A program made the position numbers and the translations under genes. From NCBI RefSeq assembly GCF_964355755.1, contig NC_092675.1, forward strand, positions 11,795,312 to 11,859,311: a stretch of 64,000 nt of DNA, written 5' to 3'. Source of the stretch: Antedon mediterranea. Taxonomy: Eukaryota > Echinodermata > Crinoidea > Comatulida > Antedonidae. Positions 23,967 to 35,803 of this stretch are shown piece by piece. The notes beneath the pieces are model-generated. The model worked only from the letters and a program-made list of their open reading frames with translations, was not told the origin of the DNA and did not search any database. Each line of letters begins with the position of its first letter. The stretch's first letter is position 1.

Positions 23967-25550
23967 TTCTTTCTTTCTGTCAATTTTGTGTCTCGCGTAA
24001 CTCAAAAACGTGTAAACATAACATTTTATAACTTTGTCAACATGTGGGTATTCACGTGAAATTGTGCACCTCCTATTGTGAATGACGTCAGAGTTGCACA
24101 ACATAACTTACGCGCGTTTTTATGAATTTCGCGTATTTAACATAGATCAGAAACAATATAACAATTGAAATTAAAACTTAGCAAAAGTTTAAGTTATATC
24201 TTGCGCTAACTGATTGTGAGAAAAAAATGGCATGTTTCACACGAAGTTACGCGCGCACGCGCGTTTAAAATTTCAAAATGCGAAATTTCAATTTCTAATC
24301 AACTTTCTACGCGTTTCATGTCATTTTGAGCATGTAAAAAATTCCCACGCGCGCGCGATTTTTTACGTGATTTATGTTTTTCCAGCCTTGTCTAGTAATT
24401 TTACCAACTTTTTAATATTTTCGACTTCAAATTACGTCATACGGGCACGTCGAATTGGATAATTTACGTGCGTTTTTGATGAAAAATGTCAAAAATTCGT
24501 CAAATTTAGTCAAAATTATACCTTTTTTTAAACACTTATAGTTTCTAAACTAAACGGTGAAAGTTATTTTTATTGCATATTCTGGAAGTTGATGAGTTAT
24601 AGATATCAGATCATGCATTAATATGGCTAACCGGACATTGTAACGTCATCATATGGCCACCCAAATATAAAATATAGGATTTTTATTTCTTTCGTCATAT
24701 TACATCACATTTAATAGAGCGCATCTCCACTTATCCGTTATCCATTTTCACCCCGATTTTGAAATTTTCTAGGTCAATCAACTATCTTTCGCATGAGTTA
24801 AAAATAATTTAATTTTTATGACGTCATCATGTCTGAAAATGTAAATAACGTGGGTCACTTATTTTCACCTTTACAGTAAATTTCAATCTGTTATAGCGCG
24901 TCAGAATAAAAAGTGATAATCATGGTTAAAACGTTTACTGGCAGCTATTGGATTGTAGATACGAATTTATGTTAACTTTTTGCCAATCAGATGTTTTAAC
25001 GCCATCATATGGGCAGTTGAATATAAAAAGTCGTATTTTCATAATTTCCGTCATAGTTCATCACATTTAAAAGAGCGCGCATCTATATTTTACGTATTCA
25101 AATTTCTTCTACACGGTAATATGTTGTTGCTGAGATAATTTCCTTCCGAAATTACTATCTTAGTTTTTCATTTTGATACCGTCGCCATGTAAAAAATTGG
25201 AATAAATGGCGGGTCCCGTAATTTCACCTATTCTACACTGTATGTAACATGTATGCAGACTATACGGTTTATACTGTATATACTATATGACACAAAATTG
25301 ACAGAATTCAGCAGCACTAAAGAACATATCATATTCTTCAGTTCAGGTCATAATGCCATATTTTTCTCTGTGCAAAAAATCTAACGTATGACGTGCACGC
25401 AGCGTTTGTGGTGCGGATAACTAACTCGTCAAAGTGACGTTTGGAAAAGCCATTGGAAAAGTCACAACTGAAAAGTACTTGAATGCGCAAGATATGTTTT
25501 GTTGCGGGCGGATAACCAAACTCGTCCTCAAGTGACGAGTTTAGATCTAG
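23967..25550 (+). mobile_element. Helentron copy H14 with two successive 3' ends
   Basis: A family A 3' repeat and half hairpin (GCGGATAACTAACTCGTC, about 25414) break off at 25440. About 65 bp of unrelated sequence follow, then a second terminus: GCGGATAACCAAACTCGTC, CTC loop, AAGTGACGAGTTTAGAT-CTAG at 25547-25550. The second end is a variant not seen elsewhere in the window. No 5' hairpin is present. Confidence 0.75.
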
Positions 25551-26888
25551 TTAGTTATCCGCAACGAAGTTGCAGGATAACTCCTTGTGATTGTACGAAA
25601 TCATCATCATCTTTTTTTTCTTTATCTTCTTTCTTTCTGTAAATTTTGTGTCACCCGTATCTGTAAAACTTGCAAAAATAACATTTCGTAACTTTCTCAA
25701 CATATCTTCATTGATATGAAGTTGTGCAGCGAACCTTTTCAGGATGTTTACAATTGCGCAACGTGACTTACGCGCGATTTAACGATTTTCTCGTATTTAA
25801 CATAAGTCAAAAACCAAATAACATTTTAAATTGAAACTTTTCAAAAGTTTAATTTATATCATGCGCTAACTTTCTGTTGAAAAAAAATTGTGTGTTTTAC
25901 ACAAAGTTACGCGCGCACGCGCATTTAAAATTTCAAAATGCGCAAAATTAATTTATAATCAACTTTCTACGCGTTTCATGTCATTTTAAGCATGTCAAAA
26001 ATTCCCACGCGTGCGCAAATTTTTACGTGTGCGGTGCGCACGTAGCGTTGAAAACATAATTTTTTTGCGTGATTTATGTTTTTCCAGCCTTTTCTAGTAA
26101 TTTTACCAACTTTTAAACAATTTCGACTTAAAGTTACGTCATACGAGCACGTCGAATTGGACAATTTGCGCGCGTTTTTGATGAAAAAGTTCAAAAATTC
26201 GTCAAAATTATGCCTTTTTTTAAACAGTCGTAATTTCTAAACTGCACGGTCAACTTTTTGTGGATGACATTTTCTGGATGTTGATGAGTTGTAGATATCG
26301 GATCATGTATTAATATGGCTAACCGGACATTGTGACGTCATCGTGTGGCCACGCGAATATACAATTTAGGATTTTTGTATCTTTCTTCAAAGCTCATCAC
26401 ATTTAATAGAGCGCTTCTCCACTTATTTGTTTTCCATTTTCACCCTGATTTTAATATTGTGTAGGTCAATCAACTATCTTTCGCATGAATTAAATTTTTT
26501 TTTATTTTTGTCACGTCATCATGCCTAAAAATTTAAATTACGTGTGGCATTAATTTCATCTTTACAGTAAATTTTAATCTGTTATAGCTCGTAAGAATAA
26601 AATCTGATAATCACGATTAAAACGTTTTCTAGAAGCTATTTGATTGCAGATAGGAAATCATGTGAAAATTTTGCCAATCGGATGTTGTGACGTCATCATA
26701 TGGCCAGTTAAATAAAAAAAGTCGTATTTTCATCTTTTGCGTCATAATTCATTACATTTAAAAGAGCGCGCATCAATATTTTACGTATTTTAATTTCTTC
26801 TACACATTAATATGTTGTTGCCGAGATAATTTCCTTCCGAAATTGCTACCTTAGTGTTTCATTTTGATACCGTCTCCATGTTAAAAAT
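25551..26888 (+). mobile_element. Helentron copy H15, part before the foldback insertion
   Basis: One 5' hairpin at 25553-25582 (stem GTTATCC-GCAAC, loop GAA), then the body up to CATGTTAAAAAT. The copy resumes at 29226 after the insertion. Its body is nearly identical to H17, so the two are a recent pair. Confidence 0.82.
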
Positions 26889-29225
26889 GGATATTGCTAA
26901 ACACCGCAAACCCCGCAAACCCCCGCAAACCTCCAAAAAAACATAGCAAACCCCATCGAACCAACATAAAAGTGATTGAATCATGTAGTGTACAACCCAC
27001 TGGGTATATCAATGTAAAAAAAAAATTAAATTTCTACTGTTAACAACTTATTTTTGGGGTAAAACATCATTTTTTGGTCAAAAATGATTGGTAAACCCCG
27101 CAAACCTCCAAAAAACCATAGCAAACCCCACCGAACCAACATAAAAGTGATTGAATAATGTAGTGTACAACCCACTGGGTATATAAATTATTAAATTTCT
27201 ACTGTTAACTACTTATTTTTGGGGATAAAACATAATTTTTTGGTTAAAAATTAGCAATCATTTTTGACCAAAAAATGATGTTTTACCCCAAAAATAAGTA
27301 GTTAACGGTATAAATTTAATATTTTTTTTACATGGATATACCCAGTGGGTTGTACACTACATGATTCAATCACTTTTATGTTGGTTCGATGGGGTTTGCT
27401 ATATTTGGTTATCCGCAACGAAGTTGCAGGATAACCTCTTGTGATTGTACGAAATCATCATCAACATCAACTTTTTATTTCTCTTCTTTCTTTCTGTATG
27501 ATTTTTGTGGAACGCTTTTCTCGAAAACTTGCAAACATAACATTTTGTAACTTTCTCAACATATCGTCATGCACATGAAGATGTGCAGCGAAGCTTTTCA
27601 TGATATTTACAATTGCGCAACGTGACCTACGCGCGATTTAACGATTTTGTCGTATTTAACATAGCTCGACAACCAAATAACATTTCAACTTGAAACTTTT
27701 CAAAAGTTTAATTTATATCATGCGCTAACTTTCTGTTGAAAAAAAATTGCGTGTTTTACACAAAGTTACGCGCGCACGCGCATATAAAATTTCAAAATGC
27801 GCAAAATTAATTTATAATCAACTTTCTACGCGTTTCATGTCGTTTTAAGCATGTCAAAAATTCCCACGCGTGCGCACATTTTTACGTGTGCGGTGCGCAC
27901 GTAGCATTGAAAACGTATTTTTTTCGCGTGATTTATGTTGTTCCAGCTTTTTCAAGTAATTTTACCAAATTTTAAACAATTTCGACTTAAAGATACGTCA
28001 TACGAGCACGTCGAATTGGACAATTGGCGCGCGTTTTTTATGAAAAGGTTAAAAAATTCGTTTAAAATATGCCTTTTTTTAAACAGTTGTAATTTCTAAA
28101 CTAGACGGTCAACTTTTTGTGGATGGCGTATTCTGGAAGTAGATGAGTTGTAGATATCGAATCAGGTAGTAATATGGCTAACTGGACATTGTGACGTCAT
28201 CGTATGGCCACACGAATATAAAATTTAGGATTTTTGTATCTTTCGTCATAGCTCATCACATTGAATAGAGCGCATCTCCACTTATCCGTTTTCCATTTTC
28301 ACCCCGATTTTGATATTGTCTAGGTCAATCAAGTATCTTTCGCATGAGTTAAAAATATTTTAATTTTTTTGACGTCATCATGCCTAAAAATTTAAATCAC
28401 GTGTGGCATTAATTTCATCTTTACAGTAAATTTTAATCTGTTATAGCTCGTAAGAATAAAATGTGATAATCACGATTAAAACTTTTTCTGGAAGCTATTG
28501 GATTGTAGATACGAAATTATGTAAAAATGTTGCCAATCGGATGTTGTGACGTCATCATATGGCTAGTTAAACAAAAAAGGTCGTATTTTCATCTTTTGCG
28601 TCATAATTCATTACATTTAAAAGAGTGCGCATCAATATTTCACGTATTCAAATTTCTTCTACACGCTAATACGTTGTTGCTGAGATAATTTCCTTTCGGA
28701 ATTGCTACCTTCGCGTTTCATTTTAAAACCGTCAACATGTTAAAAATTGCAATAAATAGCGGGTCCCGTAATTTCACCTATTCTACACTGTATGTGATAT
28801 GGATACAGATACTGTGTATACTATATATGAATTTAAATAATAAAATTCAGCAATAACAACATATCATATTCTTCAGTTCAGGTCATAATGCCAACGTGAA
28901 CACTTCCTTTTGTCCTCAACCTATCCTCTTAATGTTTATGTTGCACCACTTGCGCGGCGGATAACCAAACTCGTCAAAGTGACGAGTTACATGTCTAGTT
29001 TTTTTTAGGTTTGCAGGGTTTAGCAATCATTTTTGACCAAAAAATGATGTTTTACCCCAAAAATAATTAGTTAACAGTAAAAATGTATTATTTTTTTTAC
29101 ATGGATATACCCAGTGGGTTGTACACTACATGATTCAATCACTTTTATGTTGGTTCGATGGGGTTTGCTATGTTTTTTTGGAGGTTTGCGGGGGTTTGCG
29201 GGGTTTGCGGTGTTTAGCAATACCC
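26889..29225. mobile_element. foldback/MULE-like element with 9-bp target duplication
   Basis: The ends are GGATATTGCTAAACACCGC and, reversed, GGGTATTGCTAAACACCGC. They are flanked by GTTAAAAAT at 26880-26888 and 29226-29234, a clean 9-bp duplication that restores the normal H15 sequence when collapsed. Without the nested Helentron the element is 745 bp. It consists of four copies of one module of about 165 bp (CCGCAAACCTCC ... ACATAAAAGTGATTGAA ... TACAACCCACTGGGTATAT): two direct (26920-27085, 27090-27250) and two inverted (27255-27406, 29010-29195). No coding capacity. A 9-bp duplication suits the Mutator/MULE group, but there is no transposase to confirm it. Confidence 0.7.
27407..28998 (+). 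mobile_element. Helentron copy H16, complete nested reference copy, family B
   Basis: This copy sits alone inside the foldback element, so both edges are defined by unrelated flanks: GGTTTGCTATATTT on the left and TTTTTTTTAGGTTTGC on the right. The other end of the foldback element shows what the uninterrupted sequence looks like (GCTATG, T run, GGAGGTTTGC). The Helentron therefore went in between T residues, without target duplication. It runs from GGTTATCCGC (5' inverted repeat and hairpin, 27407-27437) to the 3' repeat CGGATAACC, the AACTCGTCA/TGACGAGTT hairpin and CTAG (28995-28998), 1592 bp. The 3' repeat lies about 35 bp inside the terminus while the 5' repeat is terminal. This asymmetry is the mark of Helentron/Helitron2 rather than canonical Helitrons. 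There is no Rep/helicase gene, so it is non-autonomous. Confidence 0.85.
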
Positions 29226-29488
29226 GTTAAAAATTGAAATAAATGGCGGGTCCCGTAATTTCACCTATTCTACACTGTATATAATATATATACAGATTAT
29301 ACTGTTTTTACTATATACTATATGACACAAAATTGACAGAATTCAGCACTAACAACTATTATCATGTTCATCAGTTCAGGTCATAATGCCATAATCTTTT
29401 TCTGTGTGGAATATTCCAACGTATGACGTGCACGTGGCGTTTGTCGTGCGGATAACTAACTCGTCAAAGTGACGAGTTACATGTCTAT
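29226..29488 (+). mobile_element. Helentron copy H15, 3' remainder
   Basis: It resumes with GTTAAAAATTGAAATAAATGG and ends with a family A hairpin and CTAT in place of CTAG (about 29485-29488). The next copy begins at once (TCTTTATCTTC), so the terminus has lost its G. Confidence 0.78.
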
Positions 29489-31002
29489 TCTTTATCTTCT
29501 TTCTTTCTGTAAATTTTGTGTCACCCGTATCTGTAAAACTTGCAAACATAACATTTCGTAACTTTCTCAACATATCTTCATTCATATGAAGTTGTGCAGC
29601 GAACCTTTTCAGGATGTTTACAATTGCGCAACGTGACTTACGCGCGATTTAACGATTTTCTCGTATTTAACATAGGTCAAAAACCAAATAACATTTTAAA
29701 TTGAAACTTTTCAAAAGTTTAATTTATATCATGTGCTAACTTTCTGTTGAAAAAAAATTGCGTGTTTTACACAAAGTTACGCGCGCACGCGCATTTAAAA
29801 TTTCAAAATGCGCAAAATTAATTTATAATCAACTTTCTACGCGTTTCATGTCATTTTAAGCATGTCAAAAATTCCCACGCGTGTGCAAATTTTAACGTGT
29901 GCGGTGCGCACGTAGCGTTGAAAACATAATTCTTTCGCGTGATTTATGTTTTTCCAGCCTTTTCTAGTAATTTTACCAACTTTTAAACAATTTCGACTTA
30001 AAGTTACGTCATACGAGCACGTCGAATTGGACAATTTGCGCGCGTTTTTGATGAAAAAGTTCAAAAATTCGTCAAAATTATGCCTTTTTTTAAACAGTCG
30101 TAATTTCTAAACTGCACGGTCAACTTTTTGTGGATGACATTTTCTGGAAGTTGATGAGTTGTAGATATCAGATCATGTATTAATATGGCTAACCGGACAT
30201 TGTGACGTCATCGTGTGGCCACGCGAATATACAATTTAGGATTTTTGTATCTTTCTTCATAGCTCATCACATTTAATAGAGCGCTTCTTCACTTATTCGT
30301 TTTCCCGATTTTAATATTGTGTAGGTCAATCAACTATCTTTCGCATGAATTAAATTTTTTTTAATTTTTGTCACGTCATTATGCCTAAAAATTTAAATTA
30401 CGTGTGGCATTAATTTCATCTTTACAGTAAATTTTAATCTGTTATAGCTCGTAAGAATAAAATGTGATAATCACGATTAAAACGTTTTCTAGAAGCTATT
30501 TGATTGCAGATAGGAAATCATGTGAAAATTTTGCCAATCGGATGTTTTGACGTCATCATATGGCCAGTTAAATAAAAAAAGTCGTATTTTCATCTTTTGC
30601 GTCATAATTCATTACATTTAAAAGAGCGCGCATCAATATTTTACGTATTTTAATTTCTTCTACACATTAATAGGTTGTTGCCGAGATAATTTCCTTCCGA
30701 AATTGCTACCTTAGTGTTTCATTTTGATACCGTCTCCATGTTAAAAATTGAAATAAATGGCGGGTCCCGTAATTTCACCTATTCTACACTGTATATAATA
30801 TATATACAGATTATACTGTTTGTACTATATACTATATGACTCAAAATTGACAGAATTCAGCACTAACAACTATTATCATATTCATCAGTTCAGGTCATAA
30901 TGCCATAATCTTTTTCTGTGTGGAATATTCCAACGTATGACGTGCACGTGGCGTTTGTCGTGCGGATAACTAACTCGTCAAAGTGACGAGTTACATGTCT
31001 AG
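29489..31002 (+). mobile_element. Helentron copy H17, last member of array 1
   Basis: No 5' hairpin. The body is nearly identical to H15, including the rare TGATTGCAGATAGGAAATC segment. Family A end with CTAG at 30999-31002. The sequence then changes to unrelated DNA (TTCGTTGTAGTATTGAGC), which marks the right edge of the array. Confidence 0.82.
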
Positions 31003-31165
31003 TTCGTTGTAGTATTGAGCTGGGTTTTGGCATGAACATACTACAGGGACATGTCCTCAAAGCTATAGAGCCGGATTTTTAATTTTTTGTTAATTAATTT
31101 GTTTAATTAAGGAGCCACAATGTGTGACACACACCACAGCGTTATGTAGTTATATGGTTATATGC
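31003..31165. other. non-repetitive spacer
   Basis: No coding region or terminal repeat is visible. A TTAATTAATTTGTTTAATTAAGG stretch lies near 31090 (AT-rich, partly palindromic). Confidence 0.5.
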
Positions 31166-31237
31166 GGATTCTTGGCGTAGTGGTTATCACGTTTGCTTAA
31201 CACGCAGAAGGTACCTGGTTCGAGCCCGGACGAAACC
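31166..31237 (+). tRNA. tRNA-Val(AAC)-like sequence, possibly a pseudogene
   Basis: The cloverleaf can be folded by eye. Acceptor GGATTCT/CGAAACC has mismatches at the third and seventh pairs. The D arm GCGT-AGTGGTTA-TCAC matches metazoan tRNA-Val. The anticodon stem TTTGC/GCAGA encloses the loop TTAACAC with anticodon AAC. The T arm CCTGG-TTCGAGC-CCGGA has one mismatch. Internal A box (TGGCGTAGTGG) and B box (GGTTCGAGCCC) are intact, and a run of nine T follows at once as a Pol III stop. The acceptor and T-stem mismatches suggest a decaying copy. Confidence 0.6.
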
Positions 31238-34200
31238 TTTTTTTTTAACTTTATGGTGAAAAGTACTGTATACGCAATATGATAATTATACACAGTATAT
31301 CTTATTTTTATTATTTTTTTAAATACTTATTTTGTGTAATCGGTAATTATCACTTTTACACATGTTTATTTTTCTTTGTGCTTATTACCATATTTATCAT
31401 GCTAATTACTTTCTTATTTACATACAACCTGTCCTATTGGAATATAAGTATACTTTAGGCGTTGTTTTCTGTTCTTCTGATGACAAGAATAGTTTCTCGA
31501 AACATGTCACATTTTAAGGCAGTTTGCCTATTCATTAAGTGAATACTCATTTTAACAATGAAAAAATAGTCTCCTTCGTATTAAGATAAATACGGTTAAA
31601 TAAATAACCATAGTCCGTGAACAAAGGTGAAATAAACTGTTGTCAAATCACATCTTTGTTTTGTTTCGTTGGATAGCTTTTTAAATTCTGAATCTATTTT
31701 ATTTTTAGTAGTTTACATTTCTGTTTTTCGTAAAAAGAAAATAATGCTACGGGGAATGGTATCATTTGCGTAGCGTTCAAAATCATTTGTATTTTTGTCA
31801 AAGCGGGTACCAAACAATTTAAAGCCATCTGTGCACAATGCCAATGTTAATTGGCATGCCTTTCTCTTTCTCTTTGAACGTCAGATTAAGTGCAGCAAAC
31901 AGAATGTTTATACAGTGAAAAAATCTTAAGAATTAAGAAAAAAAAACAAGATCAATTAGTTTTCCTTAAAGAAAGTTTACACGAAATAAAGAAAAGTCAG
32001 TGTCATACTGCTGCCTTTACAAAATACCAATCGATATTGTAAATAAACGAATTGGTGTTTTTAACGTCTAAAAGATCCCTTTGATTTTTACGTATGGTTT
32101 GTGATTATCGCAATATAAATCCTAACTATACGTTGTTATTAAAAGTCACATAGAATAATTAATCAAACTGTACTTGTTTGTGGTAACTTACCTTTAAGAA
32201 CTTATCAGAAAGAAGGGAAACAAAATCCGCTTTCCAGCAATAATATTCAAATTAGTTTGAGAAAAACGAAATCTTTTAAAGGGGGGTTCCGGGTTTAAAA
32301 TGAATAGTAAAAAATGTAAAATATATTTGTTTGTCTCTTGAACGGTAAAAGTTTCAATTTATATAAGCGCCCAGTGAAGCAGAACGAAGGCTGTGAAATA
32401 AGGCCAGATTAAAATAAATATATATATTTTTAGTAATAATAATGATAATATATTCGCTTAAAACTTGAAAATATTAATAATACTGATAATAAATAGATAA
32501 TTAACTCCATCATATAGGTTAAGTATTGTTCGATATGTAAGATTACCTTGTTTTTACTAATTTCATTTTACTTGTATAATTCGCTTCTTAGTTAAGACTT
32601 AAATGTTATTTTTTGATACTTTTCTTTTTGTTTTTACATTGCCTTGTAAATGAACGTCTTGTCTTATAAACGTGTGCCGCTGATACAAAAGCGTTTGTTC
32701 AATAAATTTATCTATCTATCTACAAGCGCAGCTACGGCGATATGACACTGTGTTACAGAATAGGAAATTCGTGAAATGGTCAATCTTCCGACGATCCGTT
32801 ATCATTAACCATATCAATTACTTTTGTAAAATTATACTTATCTGATGTAATTTTAGTCGGTCTTCCCATTTATAAAGTCAATGTTCTATGAAAATTCATC
32901 AAAACAGTGAAAAATTAGATATGTTTGCACTTTACGTTTGCCGATTTTCGCACTGACTTGGGGAAAGCCTTCAAAATCAATGAAGCGTAACGTATACATT
33001 CCTGCTGAGCGAGGAGAGCGAGACGACGATACACGTGCTCTCTACCTGCCCATGCCTGGCATCGTCACGTGATAAGCAGATACAGTATACAATACCAAAC
33101 TGGTCGGGTCGAGAGTATACCCCGTCTATAATTACAACATGAACGATGTACAGTATTTGATTGAAGGTCGACTCGATCTACCGGAATGGTATAGATAATA
33201 TAGCTCGAATGAGAGAGTTGGAATATTTGTAAACATAAGTATTGTTAATTTTAAGAAGTGTAGCCTAGTAAAAAAAGGCCTGGTAGTATCAATTCGCATA
33301 GGGTCTACTACTACACTAGCTAGCTCAATTTTTAACTGGGCCGGATCGGCTAGGTCTCCTTCCTACTACCTGGTCTACTTGCTTGATGCAGTAGTAATTA
33401 TCCGCTTTTTTGGAGAGTAACTAGGCCTAGGGCCTAGAGGGCCTAGGCCTATTAGACGACCGGGACACCATACGTGCGGACGGCGAACGGCGATATTTAC
33501 AGCCGATTTTGTAGAATGTTTTAGGTTTAGATTGTTTAGGAGTTTGGTTTATAGGATGGGTTCGGAATCCACTGAGTTTTGTTATTATGGGCCAATCATT
33601 TAGTACAGGTAGTAGGCTAGCTAGGCCCATGATGGGCCCCAATGTTTTAACGTTTTAATCCCTAGTCAGAATGGCTCCCAGTCTCACCCAAGAACAAAAA
33701 ACTATTTAGGCTAGGCCTAGCCTAGTACTGTAGTACTTGAAGCCGATAATACGATCTGTACTATTCGAGGTATAAAAATAGTATATAATTTATGACTCCG
33801 TAATCTGTACTAAATTTTGTATTTCATTAAATGTCAAATAAATATATGCTACTACTACTGTTATTATTACACTTTACGCCTAGCTTACAAAATTTATTTC
33901 ACAATGATCGGGTGGTCGTCGTTTAACAGGGGAGATAGATGTAAATTTAGTTGACAAACACAACGTACATGACGAGTTTGGAATCCACTGATGACGTGAT
34001 TTTGTGAATATCTCATGAATATTAATGAGCTTCCCTAAGCTGCTGAAAAACAGACTTTCCATGAATTTGCCCTAAAATGTATATGAAATTTTATTTTTTT
34101 AATTTCTCGTTATTATTTCTTCATTCTGACATGTCTATATTGTTAAAATATTTTTTATTTTACATTTAAAAACAATTTAATAATTGGAAAATTATGACAA

Positions 34201-35664
34201 TAAACAAAGGAAAATCGAATAGATATTAGTAAAACTGTATTCAGAATAAAAAAAAGCTATCCTACGATACCAAACAGTAAAGTATTTGAGAAAATTAAAA
34301 TTTTGACCTTTTTGGTCACATGACTTGTTTTATTGTTAAATAACTATGTAACTATGCATTTTTTGATATGGATGTAATGGGATAAAATGATCAGTATTAC
34401 ATTCCCTTTCCGATGATACCATGGATGACAAAGTTACAAAATGGCGGCTGAAGGAGTGGTCGAAAAAAATGGCACCTAACTGTTTTGAATTCAGCAACTC
34501 AAGAATAACAAAGTTAGCCAATAAAATCTATTTTGGCACAAATGTCGAGCTGGAGCTAGTTTTTCTTACATATGTGACTGTACTATTGTATCAAACTTTT
34601 AAAAAATCCAATCTTTTTTTTTTTGTAATTTTGTAATATATTGTTCCATATGGACAGTTCTGTCTGAAATAAAGTTGAATTGAAATTGAATTGATTGGTA
34701 TTGTAATTTTGTTTGTAGATTCATGCTGAAGAATACGGACGGACGTTTAAATGTAATTTTCTCTTATCTGATACGTTTTTTATGTCAAACTTTGTGTTAT
34801 TACTTTTAAAATATTATTAAAATAATTACTATAAGGTGTTTGCTTATTACCCAAACATCAGAACAGGATTGAACGACAGGATTTTCACCCGATGGCCTAA
34901 ATGTATTTACCAAAAAATGTGGCCATTTTCATGGTTTTTAAAAATTTGCTAAAGAATTTGCAATTTTTCGCGAAAGAATCGACGACCTTTTGCCAGTTTT
35001 GCGAAAGCAAATTTGACCTTAGCATGTGCAGTTATGAAATATGATTGTGGTGAATTCAGAAAATGGCATCCTGATGATGTCGCGGTTGAGTGATCACGCT
35101 AAAAAGCTTATCATGGCTAAGTTTTACTATGATAAAGATAATGTAAAAACTTTTTAGATAATTGGTACACAAAAGAAATAAAAAGAAGAAAAGTAATAAT
35201 ATTTTGTACAATAACAATAGGTCATCTTTTAAGGTCCCTAACTGTTACCAAAAAAACACAAACAATAAACATAACCTCAATCTAATTTTTCCATTAGCAT
35301 TAAAACCTACACATAGTCTAAACACCTTGTCACAACAACTGCAGCATTACATTTTCTACTTACACTTTTGCTTCAGGGTGGAGAGTCATGATGAAGTGTT
35401 TGGAAGCTAATAGAAAATACTCTGCTTACGTCAAGCATGAAAATATTGAGTTTGTCTAGGTTGTAATAAACGATGCCATTATTTATAACTCATCAAAAGA
35501 TTATTAGCAATGTTAATAATCTTTTGATGAGCATGCCAATGGGTAATAACAGGATTATGATAGATATCCTAATATTTCAGCTACTTTCTCACACAAATGC
35601 TCTTCTACAAGTCATTATCTACAGGTTATTATGATAAATTATTTCTATTTAACTTCTCTTTCAG
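31238..35664. other. AT-rich region without a recognised gene
   Basis: No exon with convincing coding signal was found. Points of structure: AATAAA followed by TTTATCTATCTATCTAC at 32700-32722 and AATAAAGTTGAATTGAAATTG at 34668-34688, both looking like retrotransposon 3' tails; AGGCCT clusters at 33420-33450 and 33708-33725; and a GC-richer patch with two CACGTG motifs at 33000-33075. If the exon at 35665 has upstream partners in the window, I could not see them, so this stretch is probably intron. Confidence 0.5.
34630..34692 (+). repeat. possible LINE 3' end with TTGAA-type tail
   Basis: ATATGGACAGTTCTGTCTG is followed by AATAAAGTTGAATTGAAATT. CR1-like LINEs often end in short tandem repeats after a polyadenylation-like signal. 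There is no coding part nearby, so it would be a 5'-truncated copy. Confidence 0.3.
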
Positions 35665-35803
35665 GCAGAGAGAAAGAAAATTGAAGCAAATAGTACAGCT
35701 GATGCTGAATTACTTTCAAAGAGTTCATTGGATATTGACATTTTAGCAGAAAGGGAAGAAGATAAAGAGTTAGCAGCTCTTATGAAATACAACGTTGTAA
35801 AGT
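35665..35803 (+). CDS. YJU2B: internal exon of a YJU2B/CCDC130-like protein
   Basis: A pyrimidine-rich acceptor (TAACTTCTCTTTCAG) precedes it. The 139-bp exon translates as AERKKIEANSTADAELLSKS, then SLDIDILAEREEDKELAALM and KYNVVK, with one spare base T before the donor GTATGT at 35804. That spare T joined to CT of the exon at 50348 makes serine, giving KYNVVK-S-FDEKQKQKREEIQ. An acidic helix ending in EEDKxLAALxK followed by a (Y/F)DEKQKxKRxEI block is what I remember of the C-terminal part of YJU2B (CCDC130), a YJU2/CWC16-family protein tied to the spliceosome. The donor choice rests on frame: only this GT gives the right phase. Upstream exons encoding the conserved zinc-binding N-terminal part were not seen. 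Confidence 0.6.

Noticed and set aside
33139-33198. Short frame MNDVQYLIEGRLDLPEWYR in a GC-richer patch with CACGTG motifs, considered as a first exon
   Set aside because: It ends in TAG after 19 codons with no donor that joins it to the exon at 35665, and it shows no similarity to the N-terminus expected of YJU2B.
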